From NCBI GenBank assembly GCA_031310005.1, contig CM062385.1:1364001-1428000 (forward strand): a stretch of DNA of 64,000 nt, given 5' to 3'. Positions 10,303 to 26,237 of the stretch are shown here, in pieces. Position 1 is the stretch's first letter. Every line of letters begins with the position of its first letter. The position numbers and the translations under genes are program-made. The stretch is from Dactylellina haptotyla. Its lineage: Eukaryota; Ascomycota; Orbiliomycetes; Orbiliales; Orbiliaceae. The notes under the pieces are model-generated. The model was not told the DNA's origin. It worked only from the letters and a program-made list of their open reading frames with translations, and did no database searches.

Positions 10303-13143
10303 TTAGGTTTTGGCCGAGGCCCGTTCGCCCCCAGGAAATGGAGCATTTCGACCACCTCTCCCTCGGCCACCACCCCTGCCTCGGCCCCCGCCTGCGTTAC
10401 CAGCAAATTCTGTCCGAGACTTGCCGCCTCTTCCCCCGCCGCCTGTCCTAGTAGAATTCTCCTGGAGACCACCCACTGTACCACTTTGGGATTTCTGTTC
10501 ATACACTCTCTCGTTTAATTCAATGAGCCCACTTGCCTTTTCGCTAAGTGCTAATGCTAGAGTTTGCAACCGCGATACCTCCACACCTTTTCTAAAAGTA
10601 ATAGTCTTGTTGATCTGGTCTAGGGCGGCAGCTATCTCATCATGAGCAATCATTTTGCTCACCACGGCAGCAACCTTACGCTCAGGAAGATCGAACATTT
10701 CAGATAGTCTTGTCAAGGATAGAGCATCATAGAAAGGTGCATAGGTGAAGATATACGTTCTTAATCCTTCCTCCTGTATTTTCCCAGCAAGCATAATCTT
10801 GAGGGGGTCGGAATTTGGGAGGAGATCCCAGATCTTGATGGCTTGTATCAAGTCGCTACTTTTCCTCCAATCGCCAGCGGCCAGTGCATTCGCCGCCTGG
10901 AAAACGTGGTCTCTTGTGTTCTCCGGTGGGCCGGGGAACACATTTCTCTCGTGGAATTCCAACATGCGTCGGAACGTCTTGCTGATAACCTTCTTCCTCA
11001 TATCGGGAGAAGAGCCGGCCGCCGCCATCGCAGGTATCTCCAAAAGCATTGAACATGTCAAATAAGCTGCTTCCAAGAGCTCAAGGTTAATATGCATATG
11101 AAATGGTAGCTGACGTTGCTTTTCCAAGCGCTCTTGTTCTGGCGATATGGTTGAGTATCGGCTCTGCGGTCCTACACCTTGAGCAAGATGTTCCTTCACC
11201 CTGCCAGAGCCGAGTATTTCCTGGAGGCATGACTGGGCATCCGATATAAGTCCATTTCGAAAGGCGCACAGTCCCACTTGGACCAGAGTTCGATTGTACA
11301 AGATCTGGGTTGTTATATCAGCGTTGTGGATGTTCTCTTGCAAGTGGGACATAAGTAGCATATCGCGTGACTGGTAGAAGTTTTCGCGGAGGGCGAGGTG
11401 GTAGATGTGACAGAGCATTGCACGTGTTCGAAGTATTGTACTGTCGTTTTTGTAAAGAAAAGAACAGAGGTTTTGAACAATATTTGCTGGAATTTGCTGT
11501 TGAAGGCCCGAACGAAGAGCCTCGGACGATGACTCGGAGGTAAGTAGACTGTAAGAACCTCCTTCCATTGTTTCGATCACGGCAAGCGGCTATTGAATTT
11601 TATTAATATCGCTTCTGTCATATATTGAAATTTAATGGTGAACGAACCTTATAATATAGGTGCTCAACACGTCGCATGACGGTACGATTTAGACTGTCGC
11701 CCATGTTACCAGCCTTCTCGGCTTTTGCGAGGCGCTCAAAATATACTTGACTGCGGACGATTGTTCGATAAAGAGCAGCTTCATCTCCAAGGCGGTCGAT
11801 ATACTCCGTCGTGTGCGGGTCGATGTTTTGCAGGGATTTTGTCAATTCGTCATCCAGACGGTCAACAAAGGACACGATGCTACCCGAAACCTTGAAAACT
11901 TCACCCGGACCTGGTGTTGGAGGCGTTTTCTCATCGTCTTCCCACTCGTCGCCATTTTCGACTATAACCCAAGAGGGATTATCTTCGAGAACGCGAAGTA
12001 GGGCGTTTAACTCCTTTTCAGCGCTGTGGGGTGATTCGTGGGTCAGTATCAAAGCTGGTGGATACTACGGCAGTTGTGGATTGGTGTAGACCTACGCTTT
12101 CCATTGGTCGGTAGCCATATACGAAAGTACACCGAATGATAGGTCGTATCTCGTGGATATTAAAGCTATGAGGACCCTTATTTTCTGGTACGGAGTTTGA
12201 GCGAGTTCAAGGAGTTTCTCCATAGTGCGGATTTGCTCTGCTCTATCTGTATTCTTCTTACCACGAGCCTCAACGATTACTTTGAGGTGTTTGAAAATAG
12301 ATTCAGTCGTAAGTTGGACGGCCTTCCCCCCACGTGTTACCACTGAATATGCGCCAGAATCGTCATCGGCGTCTAAGGTCTCAGGGCCATCAGGTATGGA
12401 TTTCTGGACAACTGGAGCCTCTTCAACATCTGGTTCTAAGAGATAATTCTCTTTGTCAGAACGGTATTGTGCAATCTCCTGCTCGTATTGTCGATTGTTC
12501 CTTTTTAGTCTTTGCTTGATGGAATTGAGAGCCTTTGCATTGGTGGCATTCATTTTTTTGGATGCAGTCTTTTCTTTACTGAGAGTTTCATTCATAAAGT
12601 CTTCAAGATCTGCGATCGCTTTGATGTAAGGCTTTGGAACAACATCGCCATGTCCAACTTTGGTTACAAGTTTATTCAACTTGTCAAACTCTAAAGCATT
12701 TTGTATTAGTAAATATTCTTGAAAAAGAGGATTTCCATTCTAGTCTTAATACCCTGTGAGATTACAAACCAGTCATTTATTTTTTGTGCATTCTCAATGA
12801 GTCTAATACAAGCCTCGATTTCTTCGAACCGCTTGTCTTTTTTATTCTTAACTATTCGACGCAAGCCATCTTCATCGCTATCATCTTCGTCTGCAGCGTC
12901 TCTTGTGAATATGTTCCTTCGGCTTTGGCGTTCACCGACGTTGTTAGCTTCTAACTTGCTGTCATCATCAGTATCGTCGTCATCGTCTTCGTCATCGGAT
13001 TCTTCCGAGCTTTCAGATTCGTCAGACTCATCAACGGCTTGGGCGTTCTCCTCAAGCTCCTCTTCTTCGGATGAATAATCCTCGGAGGATGAGCTGGACT
13101 CGCTATCACTTAGACCCCCGTGGAAGAACCTTGAGGTGGCCAT
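10303..13143 (-). CDS. nip1: eukaryotic translation initiation factor 3 subunit C
   Basis: This is a core scaffold subunit of eIF3 that bridges to eIF1, eIF5 and the 40S subunit. Four exons are inferred on the minus strand: 13143-12753, 12690-12096, 12023-11648 and 11589-10303, giving 882 residues, a normal length. The N-terminus begins M-A-T-S-R-F-F and is followed by a long Ser/Asp/Glu tract, the region that binds eIF1 and eIF5 in yeast. Exon joins restore I-S-Q-E-F-D-K-L-N and [18 protein letters not shown] domain occupies the last third (from about L-R-T-Y-I-F to L-A-L-A-L-S). The C-terminal about 50 residues are Gly/Arg-rich RGG-like repeats. The stop faces con7. A 20-bp tandem duplication lies upstream of the start. 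Confidence 0.95.
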
Positions 13144-14201
13144 CGCGATATTTTTAGGTGTGCAGGTGGCAGCTCGTGCTAGGGGTGATTTCAATGAGCG
13201 GCCTTGATATTCCTGGGGCGATGATATGCTATTTTTCAATGTTTGGCGGTTTCCAGAAGGGCGAATATTTGGGAGTGGAAGATTGAAGAGTCTGTTCGAG
13301 GTTGTCCGTCGAACTAGAATCGGATTGTTCGAACTAGAATCGGATTGTGTGTGCGAGTGTGGGGAGCAAAAAAGTAGCTTCTGGGCTGGTGCAACACAAG
13401 TCACGTTTGGCGTGTTCTTACAATACAACAACTGTGCTTAAATTAGGTCTTAAGCACGTGCACAGGATTCACTGCTCTGACTCGCCTAGTAATAGAAATG
13501 GTTCCACGGAGAAGATGTTGCTACATGAACTTAGAGAAGTATACGCATACCTCGGCGAGGACAAATATGTTATATGGGAAGCTTGAAATAGTACGTTGGT
13601 GCCTGTGTTAGACACGCTCCTTCGATTGCAGTAAATTTAAATTTCGAATTTCTTTTGGAGAGCACCATCTCTATTTCTTGATCTTAAAAACAAGGGTACA
13701 TAAATGCATGCAAGTTGGACTGAAAACAATTATACCATTACTTCCTGCACATAAAAGGATTAACGATGGGGAAAGTGAAGCCACGGTGCAATCCGGTAGG
13801 TCGGTAGGTCGGTCGGTACGGTCAGTCAGCCTGTTAATATTTCAATAGTAAGGACGCGACAACTGTATTCGCAGGCGTTAGGGGTAAACGAATAGCCGAC
13901 TTAACACCGAGCACCGGCCCGATCCGAAGGTTAAAATAAAATTCATCGAATTATTCAATAGTCAGTGATTGACCTAACATCGTCTTCGATAGTGCAGATA
14001 TCGGATCCAATTAGTACCGCGGGCGTATAATGAAGAGGGAGGAAGGGGCGGATGTGCGAGCTTTGAGAAGCAAAAGTAAAGAAAAAAAAAGAAAATAATA
14101 CAGTCGTCGTATAACAACCAGTCTATCCTTCTCTCTCTGAACACCTAAGGCAAAAAAGAAAGAGAAAAAAGAAGAGAAAGATGAGATGATTTTAGTGCAA
14201 G
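13144..14201. promoter_or_regulatory. eIF3c promoter region and DBP2 3' region
   Basis: No coding gene is supported. The stretch contains the presumed eIF3c promoter (minus strand), the 20-bp duplication at 13309-13348, GGTAGGTC-like repeats near 13795-13825 and an A/G-rich stretch near 14075-14185 that is probably the DBP2 3' end. Confidence 0.5.
13309..13348. repeat. 20-bp perfect tandem duplication upstream of eIF3c
   Basis: Bases 13309-13328 and 13329-13348 are the same 20-bp unit, containing GAACTAGAATCGG. They lie 166-205 bp before the eIF3c start codon, in the 5' leader or promoter. Confidence 0.9.
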
Positions 14202-17092
<2,891 letters not shown>

Positions 17093-18014
17093 GGAGCGCG
17101 ATGTGAGTGTGTTAGAAGAAAGACGTTGAGATGTGGTGCGATGGCTAGATGCTAGAGGAGATCGGATGGCTGTGATAGGTGTCGTCTTGATTGAAGACAA
17201 GCACGAAAGAAGGGAGGGCAAGAAGAAGGAACAGAATTATTTCGTAGTTATATCAAGTTGGGTTGAGGGTTGTTGGTGGAAGGATTTCGTTGGAGGATGG
17301 AAGAGTAAGTACCTCGCAATTTTTTTCTTTAAATTTTTTTTTTTTTTTCTTTTCTTTTCTTCCCTACCCCTTCAGAGATTTAAAATTTTTTATTTTTTTT
17401 CTAAAAAAAATAGAGTGTTACATATTTCTTTTTTCCTTGTTTCTGCGAGCAATGATTTTCCTCAACAGGAAAGTTTTCAATTTTCGGCCTGGAACCTCTG
17501 ACCCCGTCTGTCTTGGCGCCGAGGTCAAACACCGAGACAGTCGACCGGGACACAACGCGCATGACCGCCTTCTGCCATCATATCATCGATCTCCATCATC
17601 ATCACGGCGATATTACCCCTAGAACCAACCCTCCTCTTGCGAATAGTTTTCTAGGTTCGTAGCCGACTCGAAGTCACAGGGTTACGGATCTTCTCTCCTT
17701 TCATCGATTCTGTTGGTTTGCAGGGAGGGAACATCAGATAGATAAGCTCACAGTAACCTCGATTGACTTGACCTGAGTCGACGCCTCTCACTTATGCATC
17801 CCGATCTCGGAATTAAGTCGATTGTCTGAGGACATATACGTTGATTAGCGCCTCTAAAAGACGACAGGTTGGTGAATACTGCCTTCCCAAGGCCTTCGCT
17901 CCTCCGCATATACCTCGACCGATGCTAATAAAATTCATCCTCCATGTGAAGGCCGAGACTTTGAACCCGAGATCCCCGTTTTTGTCATTTGAAGGTTATA
18001 AAAACATCAGGAAA
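17093..18014. promoter_or_regulatory. divergent promoter region of DBP2 and TOR
   Basis: About 920 bp separate the two divergent start codons. A T-rich, strand-asymmetric block lies at about 17320-17410. Short open frames on the plus strand show no family features. No site can be assigned with confidence. Confidence 0.5.
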
Positions 18015-21000
18015 ATGGCCACCCCAGCTGCTGCCAGCGATGCGGTTACTCGTGTATTTTCGGACTTGCGGAATAGGTAGTTATCTTGCAAGCTGCGTGG
18101 GATTCGGCATAGAATATATTTCGGTCGGTCCGAGAGGTCTATAACTCAGTACCTCACTAATCAACCTTGGAATATTCTTAGTAAAACAGAAGACACTAGA
18201 CAAAAAGCGGCCGATGACCTAAGGTCGATGTTGGTCATTAGCCAGCGAGGTTGGCTTGCTCTCCTACCACTCATTACTATATGCTTTCTTCTGACTAAGG
18301 GAAATAAAAAAAACTAGAAATGCCAGCTGAGGCATTTACCAGATTCAACAATGACATTAACAAACGAATATTCGAAATGATCCATAGCAACGATACATCA
18401 GACAAGATCGGAGGCATCCTTGCTCTCGACCGCCTGATAGATTTTGATGGGGATGACTCGATGCAGAAAACCACTCGTTTCGCCCATTATTTGAGAAGCG
18501 TGATTAGAGGCAACGATACCGCTGCCATGGTATTGGCCGCAAAATCGCTTGGAAGACTTGCGACACCCGGCGGTCCACTGACTGCAGAACTAGTAGAGAG
18601 CGAGACTAGGCAAGCACTGGAATGGTTGCAAAGTGACAGACAAGAGAACCGAAGGTTTGCTGCCGTATTGCTTTTGAAAGAGCTAGCAAGGAACTCCCCT
18701 ACTCTTTTTTATACCTATGTGCCCCAGATACTCGAATTGCTGTGGGTGGCTCTTCGTGATTCCAAGGTGCTTATACGAGAAGCGGCTGCTGAGGCTCTTT
18801 GTGCGTGTTTGGAAATCTTATACCAAAGAGATAGTCAGCTACGGTCACAGTGGTATGGTAAGATTTTGGAAGAAGCTCAACATGGCTTAAAAATTGGGAC
18901 AACAGACGCAATCCACGGAAGTCTCTTGACATACCGAGAGCTCCTGCTCCGAGCTGGCATGTTTATGCATGAGCGCTATCGGGATGTCTGCGAACTTGTC
19001 CTTAAATATAAAGACCACCGAGATGTACTGATACGAAAATCTGTTGTAACCTTGATACCGATTCTTGCCGCATATAACCCAGACGAATTTGTCAGCTCTT
19101 ACCTGCATCGTTGCATGATGCATCTGCAATCTCAATTGAAGAAGGAGCGGGATCGGAACGTGGCTTTCGTTGCCATCGGTCAAGTAGCCATAGCTGTGGG
19201 TAGCAGCATGAATCCTTATCTCGAGGCGGTACTTCAATGTATCAAGGATGGGTTATCGAGCAAAAGGTATGCCTCGGAAGCCGTTCTTCTAACAACCTTT
19301 ACGGTTTTGCTAATCAGTTGTTATATTGTAGCCGGCGAATACCAGTCGAACCGGCTTATTTCCAATGTATTAGCATGCTTGCTACCGCCGTCGGATTAGC
19401 TTTGACAAAGCATATTCAAGAACTGCTTTCGCTATTATTCAACTGCCCTCTGAGCGATTCTCTTACACAAGCATTAGTGGATCTTGCTCATTATATCCCC
19501 CCGTTACTTCCACAGATACAAGAAAAGCTATTGAATATGCTTAGTCTTGTTCTAAGTGGTAGACCTTTTAAACCATTGGGGAGCCCAGCAGAGCAACTCA
19601 GTGCTCAACAGACTCTTAAGGAAGCCCGCGAAAGTAGTGGGGGGGAGCCGAAAGACTCTGAAATAATATTAGCATTACACACGTTGGGTAGTTTTGATTT
19701 CACTGGTGAGAATATCTCGGGCGTTTTCTTTAGGTTCTAGTGCTAATATATTTCTTAGGCCGTATTCTCAATGAATTTGTTCGAGATTGTGTCATAAAGT
19801 ATGTAGAGGATGATAACCCAGAGGTCCGAAAAGCGGCGGCACTTACGTGCTGTCAACTCTTTGTACGGGACCCGATATGCTACCAAACAAGTAACAATGC
19901 TATCCAAGTTGTGGGCGATGTTATGGAAAAACTTCTCACTGTTGGAATTGCTGATCCTGGTAATGCGTAACATCGATATATTACTGTTATGTACCTGCTA
20001 ACGTTTCCGGCAGATGCGGACATCCGAAAAACGGTACTCGATTCACTTGACGCACGGTTCGATAGGCATTTGGCACGGGCTGAAAATGTTCGAACACTCT
20101 TTTTGGCGTTAAATGACGAAATCTTTACAATACGAGAGTCTGCTATCACCATAATTGGCAGGCTAACCGCCCATAATCCTGCGTATGTCATGCCATCGCT
20201 TCGAAAGTCGCTCATACAACTCCTTACAGAGCTGGAGTACTCTACAGTCGCGCGAAACAAAGAAGAAAGCGCAAAGCTGCTAAGCCATTTAGTATCAGCT
20301 GCTCAAAAGCTCATTAAACCATATGTGGACCCTATCGTAACAGTTCTTCTTCCAAAAGCATCAGACCCAAGCGCAGGTGTTGCTTCAAGTGTGCTTGGGG
20401 CGCTTGGAGAGCTTGCCACTGTTGGTGGAGAAGACATGGTTCCGTATATACCACAGCTCATGCCCATCATAATAGATACGCTACAGGATCAAGGTTCATC
20501 TTCTAAAAGAGAAGCTGCTCTTAAGACTCTTGGGCAACTCGCAAGCAATTCAGGTTATGTTATTGAACCTTATATGCAATACCCATATTTGCTCACCATC
20601 TTAGTGAACATTGTCAAAACGGAGCAAACAGGATATCTGAGGAAAGAAACAATAAAACTTATGGGGATACTCGGGGCCATTGACCCTTATAAACATCAGG
20701 TATCCCAGGCGCTTCGGAAGAATTTGTGAATCATACTAATGCAAAACATTTAGCTAGTTGAACAGGGGCACGAAAACCGCCCGGCAGATCAAAGTAGTGC
20801 GATTACGGATGTCTCATTGATAATGACGGGCCTGACGCCATCTAACGAGGAGTATTATCCCACTGTGGTTATAAATTCTCTTATGAATATGCTCAAAGAT
20901 CAGTCACTCAGCACACAGCATTCAGCGGTGATCGATGCTATTATGAATATATTCAAAACTCTGGGACTAAAATGCGTACCGTTCCTTGGCCAAATTATCC

Positions 21001-24000
21001 CAGGGTTTATTGCTGTGATTAGGACAAGCCAGCCAAGCAAACTCGAGTCGTATTTCAATCAGCTTAGCATTCTAGTTTCCATTGTTAAGCAACATATCAG
21101 GAACTTCCTGCCTGAGATCTTGCAATTAATTCGAGAGCACTGGCAACTAAACACCAATTTGCAAGCTACTATACTCCAACTCGTGGAAGCGATTGCTAGG
21201 TCTCTCGAAGGAGAGTTTAAAGTCTATCTGGCGCAACTATTACCACTCATGCTTCAAGTTTTAGAAGCAGATAACTCTACGAGGAGGATTCCGACCGAAA
21301 AAGTATTGCATGCTTTTCTGGTTTTTGGAACCAATAGCGAGGAATACATGCATTTAATCCTCCCCGTTATAGTTCGCTTATTCGAAAAGACTACTCAACC
21401 AGTCACTGCACGGAAAGCGGCTATCGAGACGATCGCCCGACTTTCACGAAAGGTCAACCTGTCCGATCACGCTTCTCGTATCATCCACCCACTCGCTAGA
21501 GTGCTACAAAATGGAACACACGAGCTTCGGATGTCTGCTTTGGATACTCTTTGTGCCCTGGTTTTCCAGTTAGGGCAGGACTATGCCCACTTTATACCTA
21601 TGATAAATAAGGTTCTATAACTCGACCGTCCTCAAGATGCTCGCCGCTGACTATAAAATCTTGTCTTCGTGTAGTACCTCGTACAAACGAAAACTCAACA
21701 CTCTAACTATGAGCTTCTTGTCTCGAAACTTTTGAAAGGGGAGTCTCTTCCTCAGGATCTTAACCCGGACGAAATGTAGGACGACATATTCCCATTTCAC
21801 TTTGTATCTAGACTCACCCAACGTGCGCAGGTTTGGTGAGAAATATGATGAAGTGCTGATACCGGATACCCATTCGAAGAAGCAAACTGTGAATCAACAA
21901 CACCTAAAAAATGCTTGGGAAGCCTCTCAACGATCTACGCGAGAAGATTGGCAGGAATGGATCAGACGTTTTAGTGTTGAGCTCCTGAAGGAATCTCCAT
22001 CACACGCACTTCGTGCCTGCGCTGGTTTGGCGGGCGCCTATTACCCTCTCGCAAAAGATCTGTTCAACGCTGCATTTGTTTCCTGCTGGGTTGAGCTTTA
22101 TGATCAATATCAGGTATCTCATAGTATAATAACCTAGTTCCATACGAATTACTAACATGAAGTTAGGAAGAGTTGGTTAGGTCCATTGAGTTGGCTCTCA
22201 CCTCACCCAATATACCCCCGGAAATATTACAGATATTACTGAATCTAGCGGAATTCATGGAGCATGATGATAAGGCTTTGCCTATTGACATCCGTACTCT
22301 AGGGAAATACGCCGCAAAATGCCATGCGTTTGCGAAAGCGCTACATTACAAAGAGACCGAATTCCTACAAGAGCCTCAAACAAGCACCATTGAAGCTTTG
22401 ATTAAAATAAATAATCAACTACAGCAATCTGATGCCGCAATCGGCATACTTCGCCGTGCGCAGCAGTATAACGATGTCCCTCTTAAGGAGTCTTGGTTTG
22501 AAAAACTACAACGATGGGAAGAAGCGTTAAAGGCCTATCAACTTCGTGAATTGGATGAACCGAATTCATTCGAAGTAACTATGGGGAAAATGAAGTGTTT
22601 ACATGCTCTTGGCGAATGGGATCAGTTATCACAGCTTGCCCAAGAGAAATGGACTCATGCTACACACGAAATGCAAAGAGCAATCGCCCCTTTAGCTGCT
22701 GCCGCCGCTTGGGGACTAGGACAGTGGGATATAATGGATGACTATATAAGTGTTATGAAACATTTATCTCCAGACAGGTCGTTCTTTGGAGCCATTTTAG
22801 CCCTGCATCGAAACCACTTTGATGAAGCTACGTTGCACATCGAAAAGGCGCGCGAAGGCTTAGACTCAGAACTAAGCGCCCTCGTTGGGGAAAGCTATAG
22901 CAGAGCTTACAGGTATTCATGTCCTACTTTCTACTGGTTAACAAATGAGGCATTCAAAGCTTAACGTATCCTGTTCTTTATATTAGTGTCATCGTAAGAG
23001 TACAGATGTTAGCAGAGCTGGAGGAAATTATCACCTACAAACAAAGTTATGACCACCCAGAAAGGCAGGATACTATGAGGCGAACCTGGATGAAGCGGTA
23101 AGCTTCGGAACCTTCGCTATTATATTAGCGCGTCTAATGATCTATATAGGTTACAAGGTTGTCAAAGGACTGTTGAAACTTGGCAAAGAATGCTGAAGGT
23201 CCGAGCCTTAGTAATATCGCCAAAAGAGAACATGGAAATGTGGATCAAGTTTGCGAATCTTTGTCGCAAATCCGGAAGGGTCGGATTAGCGGAGAAATCC
23301 TTAAACTCATTGTATGATGTTGAGGATGGCGTGCTACTTGCACCCACTGATCCCCGTGTCCCACCACAGGTGGCTTATGCACGTTTGAAGTACCTTTGGT
23401 CGATTGGAAACCAGACAGATGCTATTTCTAGTCTTGTTGAGTTCACCGACAGGATCTCTAAACAGGTTGGCCCGAGCATCACGGACCCAAATACGCAAAC
23501 GCAAATACCACCTAATTCAGCTATAGCAACTTCTCCCACGCTTCCCAGTCAAACGCTTGAAGACCTGTCACGCCTTCTAGCTCGATGTTATCTCAAGCAG
23601 GGCGAATGGTTAGTTGACTTGAATAAAAACTGGTACTTAGGAAATGCGCAGGAGGTTTTACGATCCTATTGGCTGGCAACCCATTTCAATAAAGACTGGT
23701 ATAAAGCCTGGCATGCCTGGGCGCTTGCAAACTTTGAGGTCGTAACGAATCGAGATTTGAGAGAAGTATCCTCATCACCTGATATGCTCAATAATCATGT
23801 TGTTCCGGCAGTTCGTGGCTTCTTCAAGTCGATATCGCTTTCAGCTGGTAGTTCGTTACAGGACACCCTGAGACTTCTCACGTTGTGGTTTGCCCATGGA
23901 GGCCATGCGCAGGTAAACGCTGCTATGACTGAAGGGTTTGGGGTCGTCAGCATTGATACTTGGCTGGCTGTGATCCCTCAGCTTATCGCTCGCATAAACC

Positions 24001-26237
24001 AACCCGATCCTGTTGTTCGACGTTCCATTCACCAGTTATTGGGTGATGTTGGCCGCGCTCACCCCCAAGCATTAGTTTTCCCGTTTACAGTTGCTGCGAA
24101 GTCCCAGCATTCTCGGCGCCAAAAATCTGCGTCTTCTCTAATTGAAAACGTAAAAACTCACAGTGCTGCCCTTGTTGATCAGGCCGCCCTTGTCAGCCAA
24201 GAGCTGATAAGGGTTGCTGTTCTTTGGCATGAACAATGGCACGAAGGGCTGGAGGAAGCGTCTCGATTGTACTTTGGTGACCACAACATCGAGGCAATGT
24301 TTGCTACTTTGGAGCCGTTACACGAAATGCTAGAAAAGGTGAAAAGATGTTCCCTCTGTTTGACTCCGTCCTTGCTATTTTGGTTAATCGAAACATATTT
24401 AGGGCCCCGAAACATTGCGAGAAATATCTTTTCACCAGGCCTTTGGACGTGATCTCCACGACGCCAGAGACTGGTGCAATACCTTCCGGAGGACTGGAGA
24501 CGTAGGTGACCTAAATCAAGCCTGGGATCTCTATTATCAGGTATATGGATGCAAATTACTCTCCGAATTGTGATATTGGCTCATTGTTTTAAAGGTTTTC
24601 CGCAAAATTACGAAGCAACTACCTCAATTAAATACCCTGGACTTGCAATACGTGTCTCCTCGGCTTCTAACTGCAAGAGATTTGGACCTCTCAGTTCCAG
24701 GTGAGTGCGAAAGTCATGTCCTTGGTTAGCTTGGAGGGAGCCTTGAAAAATAATTTGCCACCCTGCTAGGCACATATCAATCCGGTCGCACTATCACCAA
24801 GATCGTTAGCTTCGATTCGGTATTCACAGTCATATCTTCAAAACAACGGCCTCGTAAGCTCTCTATAAAAGGTAGCGACGGAATTATGTACCAATATGTC
24901 TTGAAAGGTCTGTTTTATCCTCCTGATAGTCCAATATATATGCCTAATATCTATTCTCCATCTAGGCCACGAAGATTTGCGGCAAGATGAGCGTGTTATG
25001 CAGCTTTTTGGACTCGTTAACACCCTTCTCTCCGTTGATTCCGAATGTTTCAAAAGACACCTTAATATACAACGTTACTCTATTATACCGCTGTCTCAAA
25101 ACTCCGGTTTGATGGGATGGGTTCCTCACAGCGATACTCTACACGTTTTGATTCGGGAATACCGCGAGAGTAGAAAAATACTCTTGAATATTGAGCATCG
25201 TATAATGCTTCAGATGGCCCCCGATTACGATAATTTAACCTTAATGCAAAAGGTGGAGGTATTCGGCTATGCGCTCGATAATACAACCGGGCAAGACCTT
25301 TACAGGGTACTTTGGCTAAAAAGTCGAAGCTCGGAAGCATGGCTTGACCGAAGGACAAACTATACCCGTTCTTTGGGGGTAATGTCAATGGTAGGCTATA
25401 TACTTGGGCTAGGAGATCGCCATCCATCGAATCTGATGCTTGATCGAGTGACGGGCAAGGTTGTCCATATTGACTTTGGAGATTGCTTTGAAGTCGCTAT
25501 GCACCGAGAAAAATACCCTGAGAAGGTGCCTTTTCGTCTAACTAGAATGCTCACGTATGCTATGGAGGTGAGCAATATCGAGGGGAGCTTCAGAATTACT
25601 TGTGAGGCTGTGATGCGAGTTCTGAGGGACAATAAAGAATCCTTAATGGCAGTTTTAGAGGCTTTCATGCATGACCCTTTGATGCATTGGCGTTTAGGAA
25701 ATCGTGAAAGTCCATTGGACTCCGGAATATCAGGGGAAGCGAGTCAAGGTATGAACCCGTCTAAAACCACTATATATAAGTACTCATAAGCTGTAGATTT
25801 AACCAAGGCGTCCAATACTTTAGCTTCTACACTTGAACTTCCATCCAGAGGGCCACGAATCAAACCGGAGGCTTCTGCCAATGGATCCACTGGATATCAA
25901 TCAGAAACCCAAAACACAACAGAAGACCAAAATCAAAATGCCCGGGCACTTGCCGTGCTCAGCCGTGTGAAGGACAAGTTAACCGGTCGCGATTTCCGAC
26001 CTAATGAAGAGCTAGCCGTACCAGATCAGGTCGACAAATTGTTGCAGCAAGCAACATCCCTCGAGGTATGGCTCGAGTTCGCCCATAAAGTTATTTTTTA
26101 CTCTTACTAACTAACCATTTGTTTTTTAGAACCTATGCCAGCTGTACGTTGGATGGTGCGCATTTGTAAGTTGCAACCCTGGGATCAATATTTTTAATGG
26201 AATATTTTGCTGATTCAGGTCATTTTCTTAGTGGTAA
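18015..26237 (+). CDS. tor: target of rapamycin (TOR) serine/threonine kinase
   Basis: This is the TOR PI3K-like kinase, the catalytic core of TORC1/TORC2 that couples nutrients to growth. Nineteen exons are inferred: 18015-18076, 18182-18249, 18318-19266, 19332-19705, 19759-19959, 20014-20699, 20754-21611, 21675-21775, 21831-22113, 22167-22912, 22987-23097, 23150-24338, 24403-24540, 24595-24700, 24770-24907, 24966-25748, 25797-26065, 26130-26165 and 26232-26237, all in phase, giving 2367 residues. Order: N-terminal HEAT repeats, FAT domain (from about exon 9), FRB domain near 1840-1935, kinase domain with G-D-R-H-P-S-N and H-I-D-F-G-D near 2150-2175, and a C-terminal FATC. The FRB keeps E-E-A-S-R-L-Y-F and A-W-D-L-Y-Y-x-V-F, the residues rapamycin-FKBP12 contacts, so sensitivity is predicted. 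A single copy is seen here. The last exon encodes only Trp and the stop. Confidence 0.96.
26166..26231 (+). other. tor: last TOR intron with tandem acceptors
   Basis: The intron starts GTAAGT and has two AGs, at 26217-26218 and 26230-26231. Using the second joins ...G-W-C-A-F to a TGG codon and TAA, giving the conserved TOR end G-W-C-x-F-W. Using the first would instead add ten unrelated residues after Phe. Confidence 0.75.
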
